NCBI RefSeq assembly: GCF_000375365.1
Contig: NZ_AQXB01000001.1
Span: forward strand, 298,769-362,768
Source: Corynebacterium mastitidis DSM 44356
GTDB taxonomy: Bacteria; Actinomycetota; Actinomycetes; Mycobacteriales; Mycobacteriaceae
Direction of reading: 5' to 3'
DNA: 64,000 nucleotides
A program made the position numbers and the translations under genes. Under the pieces are notes generated by a model. That model saw nothing but the letters and a program-made list of their open reading frames with translations. It did no database searches and had not been told where the DNA came from. Shown piece by piece: positions 8,660 through 17,344 of this stretch (the stretch's first letter is position 1; each line of letters opens with the position of its first letter).

Positions 8660-9286
8660 ATGACACCTCGCCATCAGCTCATGAAGGATGGCTCCCCCGT
8701 GACCGGCACCGCGCATTCCCCCGACAATCTCTTTATCGGCTCCCCCACCTCCCATGAAGTAGTTTTCATCGGCCCGGTGGGGGTGGGAAAGACCACCGCC
8801 GTGGAGACACTATCGAGTATCCCCACGATTAATACCGAGGCCAGGCTCTCCTCCCACGCCGACCTCTCCCCCGAGCACACCCCCCTCAAGCAATCCACCA
8901 CCGTGGGCCTGGACATCGGGCTGTGGGAGCGCCCCGACGGAACGCTCGTGGGCCTCTACGGCACCCCCGGTCAGGACCGCTTTGTCGCCTGCCGCACCCC
9001 CATGCTCAACCCCCAGGCCGGCATCGTGATCTGGCTCTACGGCAACTCGGCCACCCTCATGGACGACCTCTACCACTGGCTCGACGTGGCCGGCGGGTCC
9101 GAGCAGGCGCATCGCCTCACCGTGGCCCTGAACTACGCCACCACGTCGAGCCTTGCCGACGTCCAAGGCAGCCTGCGCAAGCACGGTTACCGGGGCGTGC
9201 CGGTGCACCTGGTCGATCCCCGGCGCGAGGAAGAAGTGCGCCAGCTCGTTACCACCGCTATTACCCGCCAAGGACTTCACGCATGA
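8660..9286 (+). CDS. Ras-like small GTPase (CvnD/MglA type)
   Basis: This 208-residue protein is a small GTPase of the actinobacterial conservon (CvnD) or MglA-like group. The P-loop is GPVGVGKTT at residues 38-46, the switch I region contains TTVGLDIG, and G3 is YGTPGQDRF in place of DxxG. G4 is degenerate (LNYA rather than NKxD), as is common in CvnD proteins. The ATG at 8660 has GAAGGA seven bases upstream; a longer frame from 8582 has no such site. The stop overlaps the next start in ATGA, so it is translationally coupled to the second roadblock gene. The likely role is a nucleotide-dependent switch at the membrane or pole, partner unknown. Confidence 0.85.
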   Translation: MTPRHQLMKDGSPVTGTAHSPDNLFIGSPTSHEVVFIGPVGVGKTTAVETLSSIPTINTEARLSSHADLSPEHTPLKQSTTVGLDIGLWERPDGTLVGLYGTPGQDRFVACRTPMLNPQAGIVIWLYGNSATLMDDLYHWLDVAGGSEQAHRLTVALNYATTSSLADVQGSLRKHGYRGVPVHLVDPRREEEVRQLVTTAITRQGLHA

Positions 9287-9723
9287 TTACCCCCCACTCC
9301 CGCATTCGCACCACCGACTTCGACTCCAACCCCCTCGCCCAGGCGGCGACGCCCATCCTCAAGGACATCTTCGAGGCGCTCGAGGGCGCCAACTCCGTGG
9401 TGCTGGGCACCGGCGACGGCCTCCACATCTGCTCCATGGGCCTGGCCTCCGAGGTCGAAGGCGCGCAGCTCGCCGCGCTCAACGCCTCCATGGCGGGCGT
9501 CTCCGCGGCGCAGTCGGTGCTGCTGGGGCACAAGGACGACGAGAGCGCGGGCACCATCGTGGCCATGACCCTGCCCGACGAGAACCTCGTGATCGCCAGC
9601 GTGGCCTTCCCCGAGGTGCACGACCTGCTGCTGGGCGTCTCGGCCAAGGAATCCCAGATCGGCGTGGTCATCCAGCAGACCCGCAAGGCCGCCAAGCGCC
9701 TGTCCAAGTGGCTCAATAAGTAA
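9283..9723 (+). CDS. Roadblock/LC7 domain protein 2
   Basis: This 146-residue roadblock-fold protein has ILKDIFEALEGANSVVLG, then TGDGLHICSMGL, a long helix rich in Ala, and strands ENLVIASVAFPE and GVVIQQTRKAAKRL. The start ATG overlaps the GTPase stop (ATGA) and AAGGA lies upstream. It is probably the GTPase's regulator or heterodimer partner with roadblock protein 1. No sensor kinase or DUF742 gene, the other usual conservon members, is nearby. Confidence 0.8.
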   Translation: MITPHSRIRTTDFDSNPLAQAATPILKDIFEALEGANSVVLGTGDGLHICSMGLASEVEGAQLAALNASMAGVSAAQSVLLGHKDDESAGTIVAMTLPDENLVIASVAFPEVHDLLLGVSAKESQIGVVIQQTRKAAKRLSKWLNK

Positions 9724-9766
9724 GCCACCGGGGTTTAACCGGGACGAGCCCGGGCCTCCTGGGGCG

Positions 9767-9907
9767 CTAGCTATCCGCCGCGTCCCGCTCCTCTTCCTGC
9801 CGCTGCGGCTTTCCCTCCGCCTTGGCGTCCTGCCGGATCTGCTCGATCCACTTCGTGGGGTCAAAGGCCGCGTAGTGCTCGAGGCCCGCGAAGCGTTCCT
9901 GCGCCAT
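9767..9907 (-). CDS. Small acidic/basic hypothetical protein (46 aa)
   Basis: This short frame begins MAQERFAGLEHYAAFDP and ends with a charged helix rich in Glu, Gln, Arg and Asp. It lies three bases after the VOC gene stop. The end of that gene supplies AAGGAG six bases before the ATG, which supports real translation and an operon. No known domain is recognised, and the charge pattern suggests a disordered or coiled tail. Confidence 0.6.
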   Translation of the reverse strand: MAQERFAGLEHYAAFDPTKWIEQIRQDAKAEGKPQRQEEERDAADS

Positions 9908-9910
9908 GGC

Positions 9911-10306
9911 TTACTCCTTGACCTCGACGAGCTGGATGAGGTTGCCGCAGCTATCGTCGAGCACCGCGATCACGGCGCTACCCACGTCCGTGGGCTCCTG
10001 GGTAAAGCGCACCGATCGCCCGCTGAGCCTCCGGTACTCCTCGTCCACGCTGTCCACCTCGAACTGGGTAAAGGGGATGCCGTCCCGGTACAGGGCCGCG
10101 CGGAAATCGCGCGCCGCCGGGTGCGCGGCGGGCTCGAGAAGAAGCTCCGGGCCCTGCGGTCGATCCGGGGAGACGAGCGTAAGCCAGCGGTTGCCCGCCT
10201 CGTCCACCACCTGGTCCTTGGACACCTCAAAGCCCAGGACATCCCGGTAAAACGCCAGCGCCTCCTCCTGGTCATCCACGAAGATGCTTGCGATGCTGAT
10301 GCGCAT
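9911..10306 (-). CDS. VOC (glyoxalase/bleomycin-resistance) family protein
   Basis: This 131-residue protein has two beta-alpha-beta-beta-beta modules typical of the vicinal oxygen chelate fold: DDQEEALAFYRDVLGFEV at the start and a second half ending DDSCGNLIQLVE. Glu in the last strand is a candidate metal ligand. The family includes glyoxalases, dioxygenases and resistance proteins, so no specific reaction can be given. GAGAGG lies before the ATG, and the gene is followed by the 46-codon gene. Confidence 0.85.
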   Translation of the reverse strand: MRISIASIFVDDQEEALAFYRDVLGFEVSKDQVVDEAGNRWLTLVSPDRPQGPELLLEPAAHPAARDFRAALYRDGIPFTQFEVDSVDEEYRRLSGRSVRFTQEPTDVGSAVIAVLDDSCGNLIQLVEVKE

Positions 10307-10337
10307 AAAAACCTCTCTAGCTGTTCGACCGGTCTTC

Positions 10338-11768
10338 TTACTCCACGTGCCGTGCGATCACGTCCTTGACCTCCTCCACGCTACGGGAAACGCTCAGCAC
10401 CCGCCGAGGGGCGTCCATGATGCCCGCAAAGCGCTCGGGAACCGGTGGCTCCGTGCCCGTGGCCTCCCTGATCGTGTCCGCGAACTTCACCGGCAGGGCC
10501 GTCTCCAGGCACACGATCGGCCCCTGCACCTCCCGGCGCCAGCGGCGGGCCACCACCAGGCCGTCGGCGGTGTGCGGGTCCACGAGCACCCCCAGCCTGC
10601 GGTGCAGGTCCCCGATCTCGCGCACCCGGTCCTCGTGGGTCGAGGCCCCCGAGGCGAAGCCGTAACGCCCAGCAACCAGGGCGAACGCCTCCTCGCCCCC
10701 GAGGTCGAAGCCACCCTCCTTCACCCTCGCGCCAAAGAGGTCCCGCGTGCGCTCGGCGTCCCGGCCGAGGAGATCAAAGACGAACCTCTCGAAGTTGGAG
10801 GCGCGGGAAATGTCCATGGAGGGGCTGGACGTCTCCCGCGTCTCCTCCGAGGAGCGCACGCGGTACCGCCCGGTGCGGAAGAACTCGTCCAGCACGTCGT
10901 TTTCATTGGTGGCCACGATGAGGCGGTCGATGGGCACGCCCATCTGGCGGGCCACGTGCCCCGCGCAGATGTCGCCGAAGTTCCCGGTGGGAACGCTGAA
11001 GCTCACCTTCTGGTCGTTGCGCTCGGTCACCCGCAGCCAGCAGGACACGTAGTACACCACCTGCGCCATGAGGCGGGCCCAGTTGATGGAGTTCACCGCG
11101 CCGATGTGATATTTGCTCTTGAAGTCCGCGTCGGCGGAGATGGCCTTCACCACGTCCTGGCAGTCGTCGAATACGCCGTTGAGGGCCATGTTCACGATGT
11201 TGTCATCGTCAAGGCCAAACATCTGCGCCTGCTGGAAGGGGGTCATGCGCCCCGCCGGGGTGAGCATAAACACGCTCACGCGCCTGCGGCCCCGCATGGC
11301 GTATTCCGCGGAGGAGCCGGTATCCCCGGAGGTGGCGCCGAGGATGTTCAGCGGCCGATCCCTCCGTCCCAGCTCGTACTCGAACAGCTCGCCCAAAAGC
11401 TGCATCGCCATGTCCTTAAACGCCGCCGTGGGGCCCTGGGAGAGGTGCCCGATGTAGAGGTCGTCCTCCAGGGCGCTGACCGGCACGATCTGCTCATCGT
11501 CGAACACGGGGTAGCGGTAGGCGCGCGCGGCGATGGCATCGATGTCTGCCTCGGGGATGTCGTCGATAAAGAGCTTGAGGATCTCCGCCGCCAGGGCGGC
11601 GTAGCCCTCCTCGTTCAGAACGCCGCGCAGCCGGGCCAGGTCTGCCTCCGCCAGGCGGGGGTATTCCTCGGGCACGTAGAGCCCGCCGTCCGGGGCAAGA
11701 CCGCCCAGCAAAATATCGGTGAAGCGGGCGGGGCGTGCGGTGCAGTCGCGGGTAGATATGTAGCGCAT
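10338..11768 (-). CDS. thrC: Threonine synthase
   Basis: This enzyme converts O-phosphohomoserine to threonine with pyridoxal phosphate, the last step of threonine synthesis. The 476-residue length fits the long bacterial/fungal class. The N-terminus MRYISTRD is close to that of corynebacterial ThrC. The PLP lysine is in PTAAFKDMAMQ and the phosphate-binding loop is near GATSGDTGS. A TTG at 11777 would add MAP; the ATG at 11768 fits the family better. As in other corynebacteria, the gene is away from hom-thrB. Confidence 0.96.
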   Translation of the reverse strand: MRYISTRDCTARPARFTDILLGGLAPDGGLYVPEEYPRLAEADLARLRGVLNEEGYAALAAEILKLFIDDIPEADIDAIAARAYRYPVFDDEQIVPVSALEDDLYIGHLSQGPTAAFKDMAMQLLGELFEYELGRRDRPLNILGATSGDTGSSAEYAMRGRRRVSVFMLTPAGRMTPFQQAQMFGLDDDNIVNMALNGVFDDCQDVVKAISADADFKSKYHIGAVNSINWARLMAQVVYYVSCWLRVTERNDQKVSFSVPTGNFGDICAGHVARQMGVPIDRLIVATNENDVLDEFFRTGRYRVRSSEETRETSSPSMDISRASNFERFVFDLLGRDAERTRDLFGARVKEGGFDLGGEEAFALVAGRYGFASGASTHEDRVREIGDLHRRLGVLVDPHTADGLVVARRWRREVQGPIVCLETALPVKFADTIREATGTEPPVPERFAGIMDAPRRVLSVSRSVEEVKDVIARHVE

Positions 11769-11882
11769 GGGCGCCAATTCTAGCCTGTTTGCACCGCTTA
11801 GGTCCCCTTTTTCTCCCTCGTTTTCCGTGCTCCGCCGCGCGCCGGAGAATCCGCCGATCTCAGCGCGGGTGCGCGCCCCCGC

Positions 11883-12113
11883 CTAGTCAGCCGCCTCCGC
11901 GACGCCGAGCGGCAGCATCCCCAGGTCCTCGTTGAGGCTGCGCCAGGTGCTCATCTGCCGCCGAAAGGGGATGGAATACTCGCGGCGCCACTCCTCCACC
12001 GTCAGCGCGGAGTCCTTGTCCTTCTCCTCCCCGCCCACGGCAAGCACCAACCCCATCGCCAGCGCTCCGGCCAGCCCGCCTCCCACGAGCGTCCTTGTCT
12101 GCACGATCCTCAT
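11883..12113 (-). CDS. Small membrane-anchored or exported hypothetical protein
   Basis: This 76-residue protein starts with one hydrophobic helix (about residues 9-27) and then a charged soluble part containing TVEEWRREYSIPFRRQM. The helix could be a membrane anchor or an uncleaved signal, since no clear AxA site is present. A strong AGGAGG lies before the ATG. The family is not recognised. It lies between the hypothetical downstream of glnE and thrC, all on the minus strand. Confidence 0.65.
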   Translation of the reverse strand: MRIVQTRTLVGGGLAGALAMGLVLAVGGEEKDKDSALTVEEWRREYSIPFRRQMSTWRSLNEDLGMLPLGVAEAAD

Positions 12114-12203
12114 CGCAGTCCTCCTTTCCTCTCCCCCGGGGATGCTACGGAGGAAAGATCCCCGTTGCGTGTCCGGCGCCTGGGATAGTCGTGGGAGTGT
12201 GCT

Positions 12204-12467
12204 TTATCGTCGCGGTGGTTCCTGGCGGCCCGTTAAAATATCGATCACGCTGCGCACGGCCGCCTCCCCCACCCCGTTGTGGGGCGCACCGGTGGCCTCC
12301 GGCGCGCTACGGCGCGGGCTGTGCGCGCGCACGGAGAGCGTCAGGTTCTGCGTATCGACGTCGATGGCGCTGCTGTCCTCCGCTCCCGCGCTACGCGCCG
12401 CAGACACGAGGGCCTCCAGGTCACCGAGGGTGGCGCCGTGCAGGTCGAGGGCGAGATGAAGGGCCAC
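12204..12467 (-). CDS. Hypothetical protein downstream of glnE
   Basis: This 87-residue soluble protein begins GTG with AAGGAGG seven bases upstream. It contains an N-terminal LALDLHGATLGDLEALVSAA helix and an acidic IDVDTQNLTLSV strand, then a basic end. No family is recognised. The strong ribosome binding site and same-strand position after glnE suggest a real gene in the glnA2-glnE transcription unit. Confidence 0.62.
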   Translation of the reverse strand: MALHLALDLHGATLGDLEALVSAARSAGAEDSSAIDVDTQNLTLSVRAHSPRRSAPEATGAPHNGVGEAAVRSVIDILTGRQEPPRR

Positions 12468-12551
12468 GGGTTTGCCTCCTTGGGGTATGCGCGCGGGATT
12501 GCTCGCGCGGGGCGGATGGTATCCAGGGCCCAGCCTAACCGCCGCGCGCTC

Positions 12552-15500
12552 CTACCGCATGGAGGGCTCACCCCAGAACACCTCGTCCACCACCCTGCGC
12601 GCCCTGCGCGTTTTGCGCAGGTAATCCTCCAGAAAGCTCTGGTACTGCGCGGGCTCCCACCCGGCCGCACCGGCCACCTGGGCCAACTGCGGGCCCGGCT
12701 GGGGAATCTGATCCGTGCGCTTGCCCCGGACCAAAACCAGGGCGTTGCGCACGTTGGTGGCCTCCAGCCACGCCTCCCGGAGCACGCGCACCTGCTCGGG
12801 TGGGATGATCTCCTCGGTCTCCAGCACGTCCAGCACCTCCAGCGTGGAGGTATTGTGCAGCGCCGGATGCTCGTGCGCGTGCATCATGATGAGAAGCTGC
12901 ACCGTCCACTCGATGTCCGTGAGCGCGCCTCGCCCCAGCTTGGTGTGTGTGTTGCGGTCCGCGCCGCGCGGCAGCCTCTCCTCGTCCACCCGCGCCTTCA
13001 TCCTGCGCACCTCGCGGATGGCGGCCGGGGACATGCCCTCCTCGGGGTACCGGAACTGGTCGATCATGTGCAGGAACTCCGTTCCCACCTCCCGGTCCCC
13101 CGCGACCACCGTGGCCCGCAGGAGCGCCTGGGTCTCCCACACCTGGCCCCAGGACGAGTAGTACCGCCGGTACGACTCGATGGAGCGCACCACCGCTCCG
13201 CTACGCCCCTCCGGACGCAGCCCGAGGTCCACCTCCAAGGGGGGATCGCCCGAGGGCTTGGACAGGCGGGAGCGCATGGCCTCGCACACGCCCGCCGCCC
13301 ACCGCAGGGCCTCGTGCTCCTCGTGCCCCGGCTGGGGCTGGGCCACGAACATCACGTCCGCGTCCGAGCCAAAGCCCAGCTCCGCGCCGCCGAGGCGCCC
13401 CATGCCGATCACCGCGATGCGCGCCGGAGCCTCGCAGTCCCCCACGGGCGCGTCCTGCCGGTCGCACTCGGCGGACTCCCCCGCCCCGTCGGCCTGCGTG
13501 GGCTCATCCCCGGTCCCCTGCTGGGCACGACGGGCAAGGCTGCTGCGGATCTCCGCGCGCAGCGCCGCCTCCAACACGGCGTTCCAGACCATCGACAACC
13601 CCCGGCACACCGAGCGCACGTCCATCATGCCCAGCAGGTCGGCGGCGGCCAGGCGGGCCAGTTCGGTGCGCCGCAGCGAGCGGGCCACCGCGATGGCCTT
13701 GTCCGGATCGCGCTGCCTCCCGGCCGCCGCGACCAGGGACTTCGACACCGTTCCCGGCCCCTTGTCCAGGAGCTTGGGCCCGCTGGCGCCGTCGCCCAAG
13801 GACTTGACGAACTCCGGCGCCGCGATGATCAAGTCCGCCGTGTAGGGGGACGATCCCAGGATCATCATGAGGCGCTGACCTACCACTCCCTCATCGCGCA
13901 GGAGCCGGAGGAACCAGGTGCGCTCGTAGGCGGCGTCGGAAAGCTTACGGTAGTTCAGCAACCCCGCGTCCGGGTCCGCCGTCTGCGAGAGCCAGTCCAT
14001 GAGCGTGGGCAGCAGCATCGCCTGGATCTTCGATTTCCTGCTGCTCCCCGAGGCCAGCGCGGTGAGGTGCTCGAAGGCCCGATCCGGAAAGCGGTACCCC
14101 AGCGCCGCGAGCTGCAGCTTGGCCGCGTCCGGGGAGAGCTTGAGGGTGTCCACGGACATGTTGACCACGGAGTTGAGCAGCGGCCGATAGAACAGCTTGG
14201 AATGCAGCTCCGAGATGAGGAACCGCACCCGGCGCAGGGTGATGCGCAGGTGCTGCACCGCGGACTTTCCCTCGCCCGCCGCGTAGCCGGAGGTCAGGGC
14301 CAGGCGGGACATCGCCGCGTGGTCCTCCTCCTCGGGCAGGGTGTGGGTGCGGCGCAGCCGATGAAGCTGCAGGCGGTGCTCCAGCAGCCGCAGGAACTCA
14401 TAGGCGTGGATCAGCCCCTGGCCGTCCTCTCGCCCGATGGCGCCCGCCGCGACCAGCGCGCGCAGCGCCCCCACGGTGGAGGGAACGCGCAGCGACTCGT
14501 CGGAGCGCCCGTGCACGAGCTGGAGGAGCTGCACGGCAAACTCCACGTCACGCAGACCGCCACGGCCCAGCTTGAGCTCCCTGTCCCGCATCTCCGCAGG
14601 CACGTTGTCCAGCACCCTGCGGCGCATGGCCTGCACGTCCTCCACGAAGGACTCCCGCTGGCTGGCCACCCACACCAGCGGGTCGAGGGTGTCCTTGTAT
14701 TCCTGCCCGAGGGGGAGATGCCCCGTCTGCGGACGCGCCTTGAGCAGCGCCTGAAACTCCCACGTCTCCGCCCACCGCCGGTAGTAGGAGAAATGCGATT
14801 CCACGGTGCGTACCAGGGAACCGGACCTTCCCTCCGGGCGCAGGTTGGCGTCCACCTCAAAAAACAGCCGGGACCCCACGCGCGCGCACTCGCCCGCCAC
14901 GCGGGTGATCCGGGGGGTCACGGCGCTGCCCACGAAGATGACGTCCACGTCGGAAATGTAATTAAGCTCCCGGGCCCCGCACTTGCCCAGGGCCATCACC
15001 GCCAGCCGCGCGTCCAGGGGGGACTCCCCGTACACGTTGTCCACCGCGATGGCCAGGCTGGCGGTGAGCGCGGCGTCGGCAAGGTCGGACAGCAGCTCAG
15101 CGACCAGGCTGAAGGAAACCTGCTCGAGGCCCCGCTGGCGCTTGGTGGAGGGATAGGTCCCCGCCAGGTCGTGCGCGGCGATGCGCATGAGAAAGAGCCG
15201 GTACTGCTCCTTTAGCCGGCGCTGCGTGTCCGCCCCCGTCGCGCGCGCCCTGTACGTGCCCACGCGGGTGCGATCCCCGCAGGCGGGGTCCGCAGGGCGG
15301 TCCCGCGCCGCCTCCTCGTCCTCCCCGCGCTCCTCGTACTCCGCCGGGACGGCGTCTACCGCGTCCAGGAGCCCGCGAATCATCTCCACGCGGGTGGGCA
15401 GCTCCTTGGTCAGCTCCCGCCACCGCTGGGGGTGCGCGGCCAGTTCGTCGCCCAGGGCCATCGAGCCCCCCACCAGGGCCATGAGGCGAATGCGGAAGGC

Positions 15501-15743
15501 ATGATCGGCCCGCAGCGCCCGATGAAAGTCCTCCGCGCCACCACGCTCCCGCAGGCCCGCCACCACGCGCACGAGGATGTTGAGGGCCTGGTCCGGGCAG
15601 CCGCAGCCCGCCAGCGCCCACAGAACGTCAACGAACTCCGGGGAGTCCCAGCCCAGATCCCGAATATCTGCGGCCGCGCGCTCACCCCCCAGCCCGAGCA
15701 CGGCCGGGGTGGGAATGCCTCCGCGAGATTCCGATAAAGCCAT
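12552..15743 (-). CDS. glnE: Bifunctional glutamine synthetase adenylyltransferase/adenylyl-removing enzyme
   Basis: GlnE attaches AMP to, and removes it from, a tyrosine of glutamine synthetase and so tunes ammonium assimilation. The 1063-residue protein has the expected two nucleotidyltransferase domains. The N-terminal deadenylylase half has GARELNYISDVDVIFVG near residues 250-275. The C-terminal adenylylase half has GGAELGFGSDADVMFV near residue 780. Each is followed by a helical GlnD-UR_UTase-type domain. Acidic insertions after each half (for example near residues 140-165) vary between species. The gene follows glnA2 with a 14-base gap. Confidence 0.95.
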   Translation of the reverse strand: MALSESRGGIPTPAVLGLGGERAAADIRDLGWDSPEFVDVLWALAGCGCPDQALNILVRVVAGLRERGGAEDFHRALRADHAFRIRLMALVGGSMALGDELAAHPQRWRELTKELPTRVEMIRGLLDAVDAVPAEYEERGEDEEAARDRPADPACGDRTRVGTYRARATGADTQRRLKEQYRLFLMRIAAHDLAGTYPSTKRQRGLEQVSFSLVAELLSDLADAALTASLAIAVDNVYGESPLDARLAVMALGKCGARELNYISDVDVIFVGSAVTPRITRVAGECARVGSRLFFEVDANLRPEGRSGSLVRTVESHFSYYRRWAETWEFQALLKARPQTGHLPLGQEYKDTLDPLVWVASQRESFVEDVQAMRRRVLDNVPAEMRDRELKLGRGGLRDVEFAVQLLQLVHGRSDESLRVPSTVGALRALVAAGAIGREDGQGLIHAYEFLRLLEHRLQLHRLRRTHTLPEEEDHAAMSRLALTSGYAAGEGKSAVQHLRITLRRVRFLISELHSKLFYRPLLNSVVNMSVDTLKLSPDAAKLQLAALGYRFPDRAFEHLTALASGSSRKSKIQAMLLPTLMDWLSQTADPDAGLLNYRKLSDAAYERTWFLRLLRDEGVVGQRLMMILGSSPYTADLIIAAPEFVKSLGDGASGPKLLDKGPGTVSKSLVAAAGRQRDPDKAIAVARSLRRTELARLAAADLLGMMDVRSVCRGLSMVWNAVLEAALRAEIRSSLARRAQQGTGDEPTQADGAGESAECDRQDAPVGDCEAPARIAVIGMGRLGGAELGFGSDADVMFVAQPQPGHEEHEALRWAAGVCEAMRSRLSKPSGDPPLEVDLGLRPEGRSGAVVRSIESYRRYYSSWGQVWETQALLRATVVAGDREVGTEFLHMIDQFRYPEEGMSPAAIREVRRMKARVDEERLPRGADRNTHTKLGRGALTDIEWTVQLLIMMHAHEHPALHNTSTLEVLDVLETEEIIPPEQVRVLREAWLEATNVRNALVLVRGKRTDQIPQPGPQLAQVAGAAGWEPAQYQSFLEDYLRKTRRARRVVDEVFWGEPSMR

Positions 15744-15757
15744 ACCGTCCCCCTGTT

Positions 15758-17101
15758 TTAGTAGTTAAGGTTGGTGCGCAATTCCCAGGGCGTGATCTGC
15801 TCCTGGTAATCGTGCCATTCCCGCCACTTGGAGCGGAGGAAAAACTCATACACCCGCTCCCCCAAGATCTCCGCCATGAGCTCGGATTCCTCCAGCCGGT
15901 GCAGCGCCTGATCCAGGCTGGACGGCAGATCGACGTAGCCCATCGCCCGGCGCTCCCGGCGTGTGAGCTGCGAGATGTTATCCTCCGCCGGGTCGCCCAG
16001 CTCGTAGCCCTCTCGGATGCCCTTCAGCCCGGCGCCCAGCAGCACCGCGTAGGAAAGATATGGGTTGCATCCGCTGTCCACGCTGCGCACCTCGACGCGG
16101 CGAGACTCCTCCTTGGTCAGGCGATAGGTGGGAACCCGCACCATCGCCGACCTGTTGGAGACCCCCCAGGTGGCGGCGGTGGGGGCCTCGTCGCCAAAGA
16201 TGATGCGCTTATAGGAATTGGCCCACTGGTTTGTCACCGCGGAGATCTCCGGGGCGTGCCGCAGGATGCCCGCGATGAACTGCTTGGCAGTATCCGAAAG
16301 GGAATACTCCGCGTCGGGATCGTGGAAGGCGTTATTGTCCCCCTCGAACAGGGAGATGTGGCTGTGCATGGCCGAGCCCGCCCATTGCTGGAAGGGCTTA
16401 GGCATGAAGGTCGCCTGCGCGCCGTTATGCAGGGCCACCTGCTTCATCAGGTAGCGGAACGTCATGATGTTATCCGCCATCGTCAGCGCCTCCGCGTGGC
16501 GCAGATCGATCTCCTGCTGGCCCGGGGCGGTCTCGTGGTGCGAGAACTCCGTGGCGATGCCCACGGCCTCCAGGGCGAGCATGGCCTGCCTGCGGAACTT
16601 CGGGGTGTCGTTCCGGGTGGATTGGTCGAAGTATCCGCCGTTATCCGTGGGCTTGGGCTTGGGGTCCTCCCCCTCCGCCGCCGTGTTGGTGTACAGGTAG
16701 AACTCGATCTCCGGGGAGATCATGCAGGTAAAACCCTCGTCGGCGGCCTGCTCCACCTGCCTGCGCAGCACCTGGCGCGGGTCGTTCCACGAGGGCTGAC
16801 CGTCCGGCATGGAAATATCGCAGAACATCCGCGCGGTCTGAACCTCCGCCCCCTCGTCAAAGGGCAGGATTTGGAACGTGGAGGGATCGGGTAAGGCGAT
16901 GGTGTCCGCCTCCGAGATGCGGGAAAAACCCTCGATCGCGGAGCCGTCAAACCCCACCCCCTCCTCGAAGGCGCTTTCTAGCTCGGAGGGGGACATCATG
17001 ACGGATTTAAGGTAGCCCAGAATGTCCGTGAACCAGAGCCGGATGAACTTAATATCCCGCTCTTCCACCGTGCGCAGGACGAACTCTTGCTGACTGTTCA
17101 T
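15758..17101 (-). CDS. glnA2: Second glutamine synthetase (GlnA2, GSI-alpha-like)
   Basis: This 447-residue type I glutamine synthetase has FDGSAIEGFSRI near residue 55, the metal-binding ISPEIEFYLY, GSAMHSHISL and the NRSAMVRVP segment. It is shorter than GlnA and lacks the DLYELP adenylylation loop: the corresponding region reads around MGYVDLPSSLDQAL without the target tyrosine context. It is therefore probably not controlled by GlnE. In C. glutamicum the homologue is dispensable. It is the first gene of the glnA2-glnE unit. Confidence 0.93.
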   Translation of the reverse strand: MNSQQEFVLRTVEERDIKFIRLWFTDILGYLKSVMMSPSELESAFEEGVGFDGSAIEGFSRISEADTIALPDPSTFQILPFDEGAEVQTARMFCDISMPDGQPSWNDPRQVLRRQVEQAADEGFTCMISPEIEFYLYTNTAAEGEDPKPKPTDNGGYFDQSTRNDTPKFRRQAMLALEAVGIATEFSHHETAPGQQEIDLRHAEALTMADNIMTFRYLMKQVALHNGAQATFMPKPFQQWAGSAMHSHISLFEGDNNAFHDPDAEYSLSDTAKQFIAGILRHAPEISAVTNQWANSYKRIIFGDEAPTAATWGVSNRSAMVRVPTYRLTKEESRRVEVRSVDSGCNPYLSYAVLLGAGLKGIREGYELGDPAEDNISQLTRRERRAMGYVDLPSSLDQALHRLEESELMAEILGERVYEFFLRSKWREWHDYQEQITPWELRTNLNY

Positions 17102-17344
17102 GCCACCACCTTAGCCGCCCGCCCCGCGCGCGGACGGGTGATCCGGCGGCGGCGGGGGTGGGGGCTGACCGGGGCAGCGCTCCCACCACCAGCGATAGGA
17201 ACAAATTTTCGAACATATGGGGGTAATGGCCCCGAGGCCTCGAGGCTACGCTCGGCACATCATCAAGATTCGAACAGGCGATCACCCCGGCACCGCGCGG
17301 CCATGCCGCGCGAGGAGCGACGCCGCCGCGACAAGGAGCCCGCC

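Noticed and set aside
12279..15215. 978-codon open frame on the plus strand
   Set aside because: It is opposite glnE, reads as Arg/Gly/His-rich sequence without domains, and is a by-product of high GC content.
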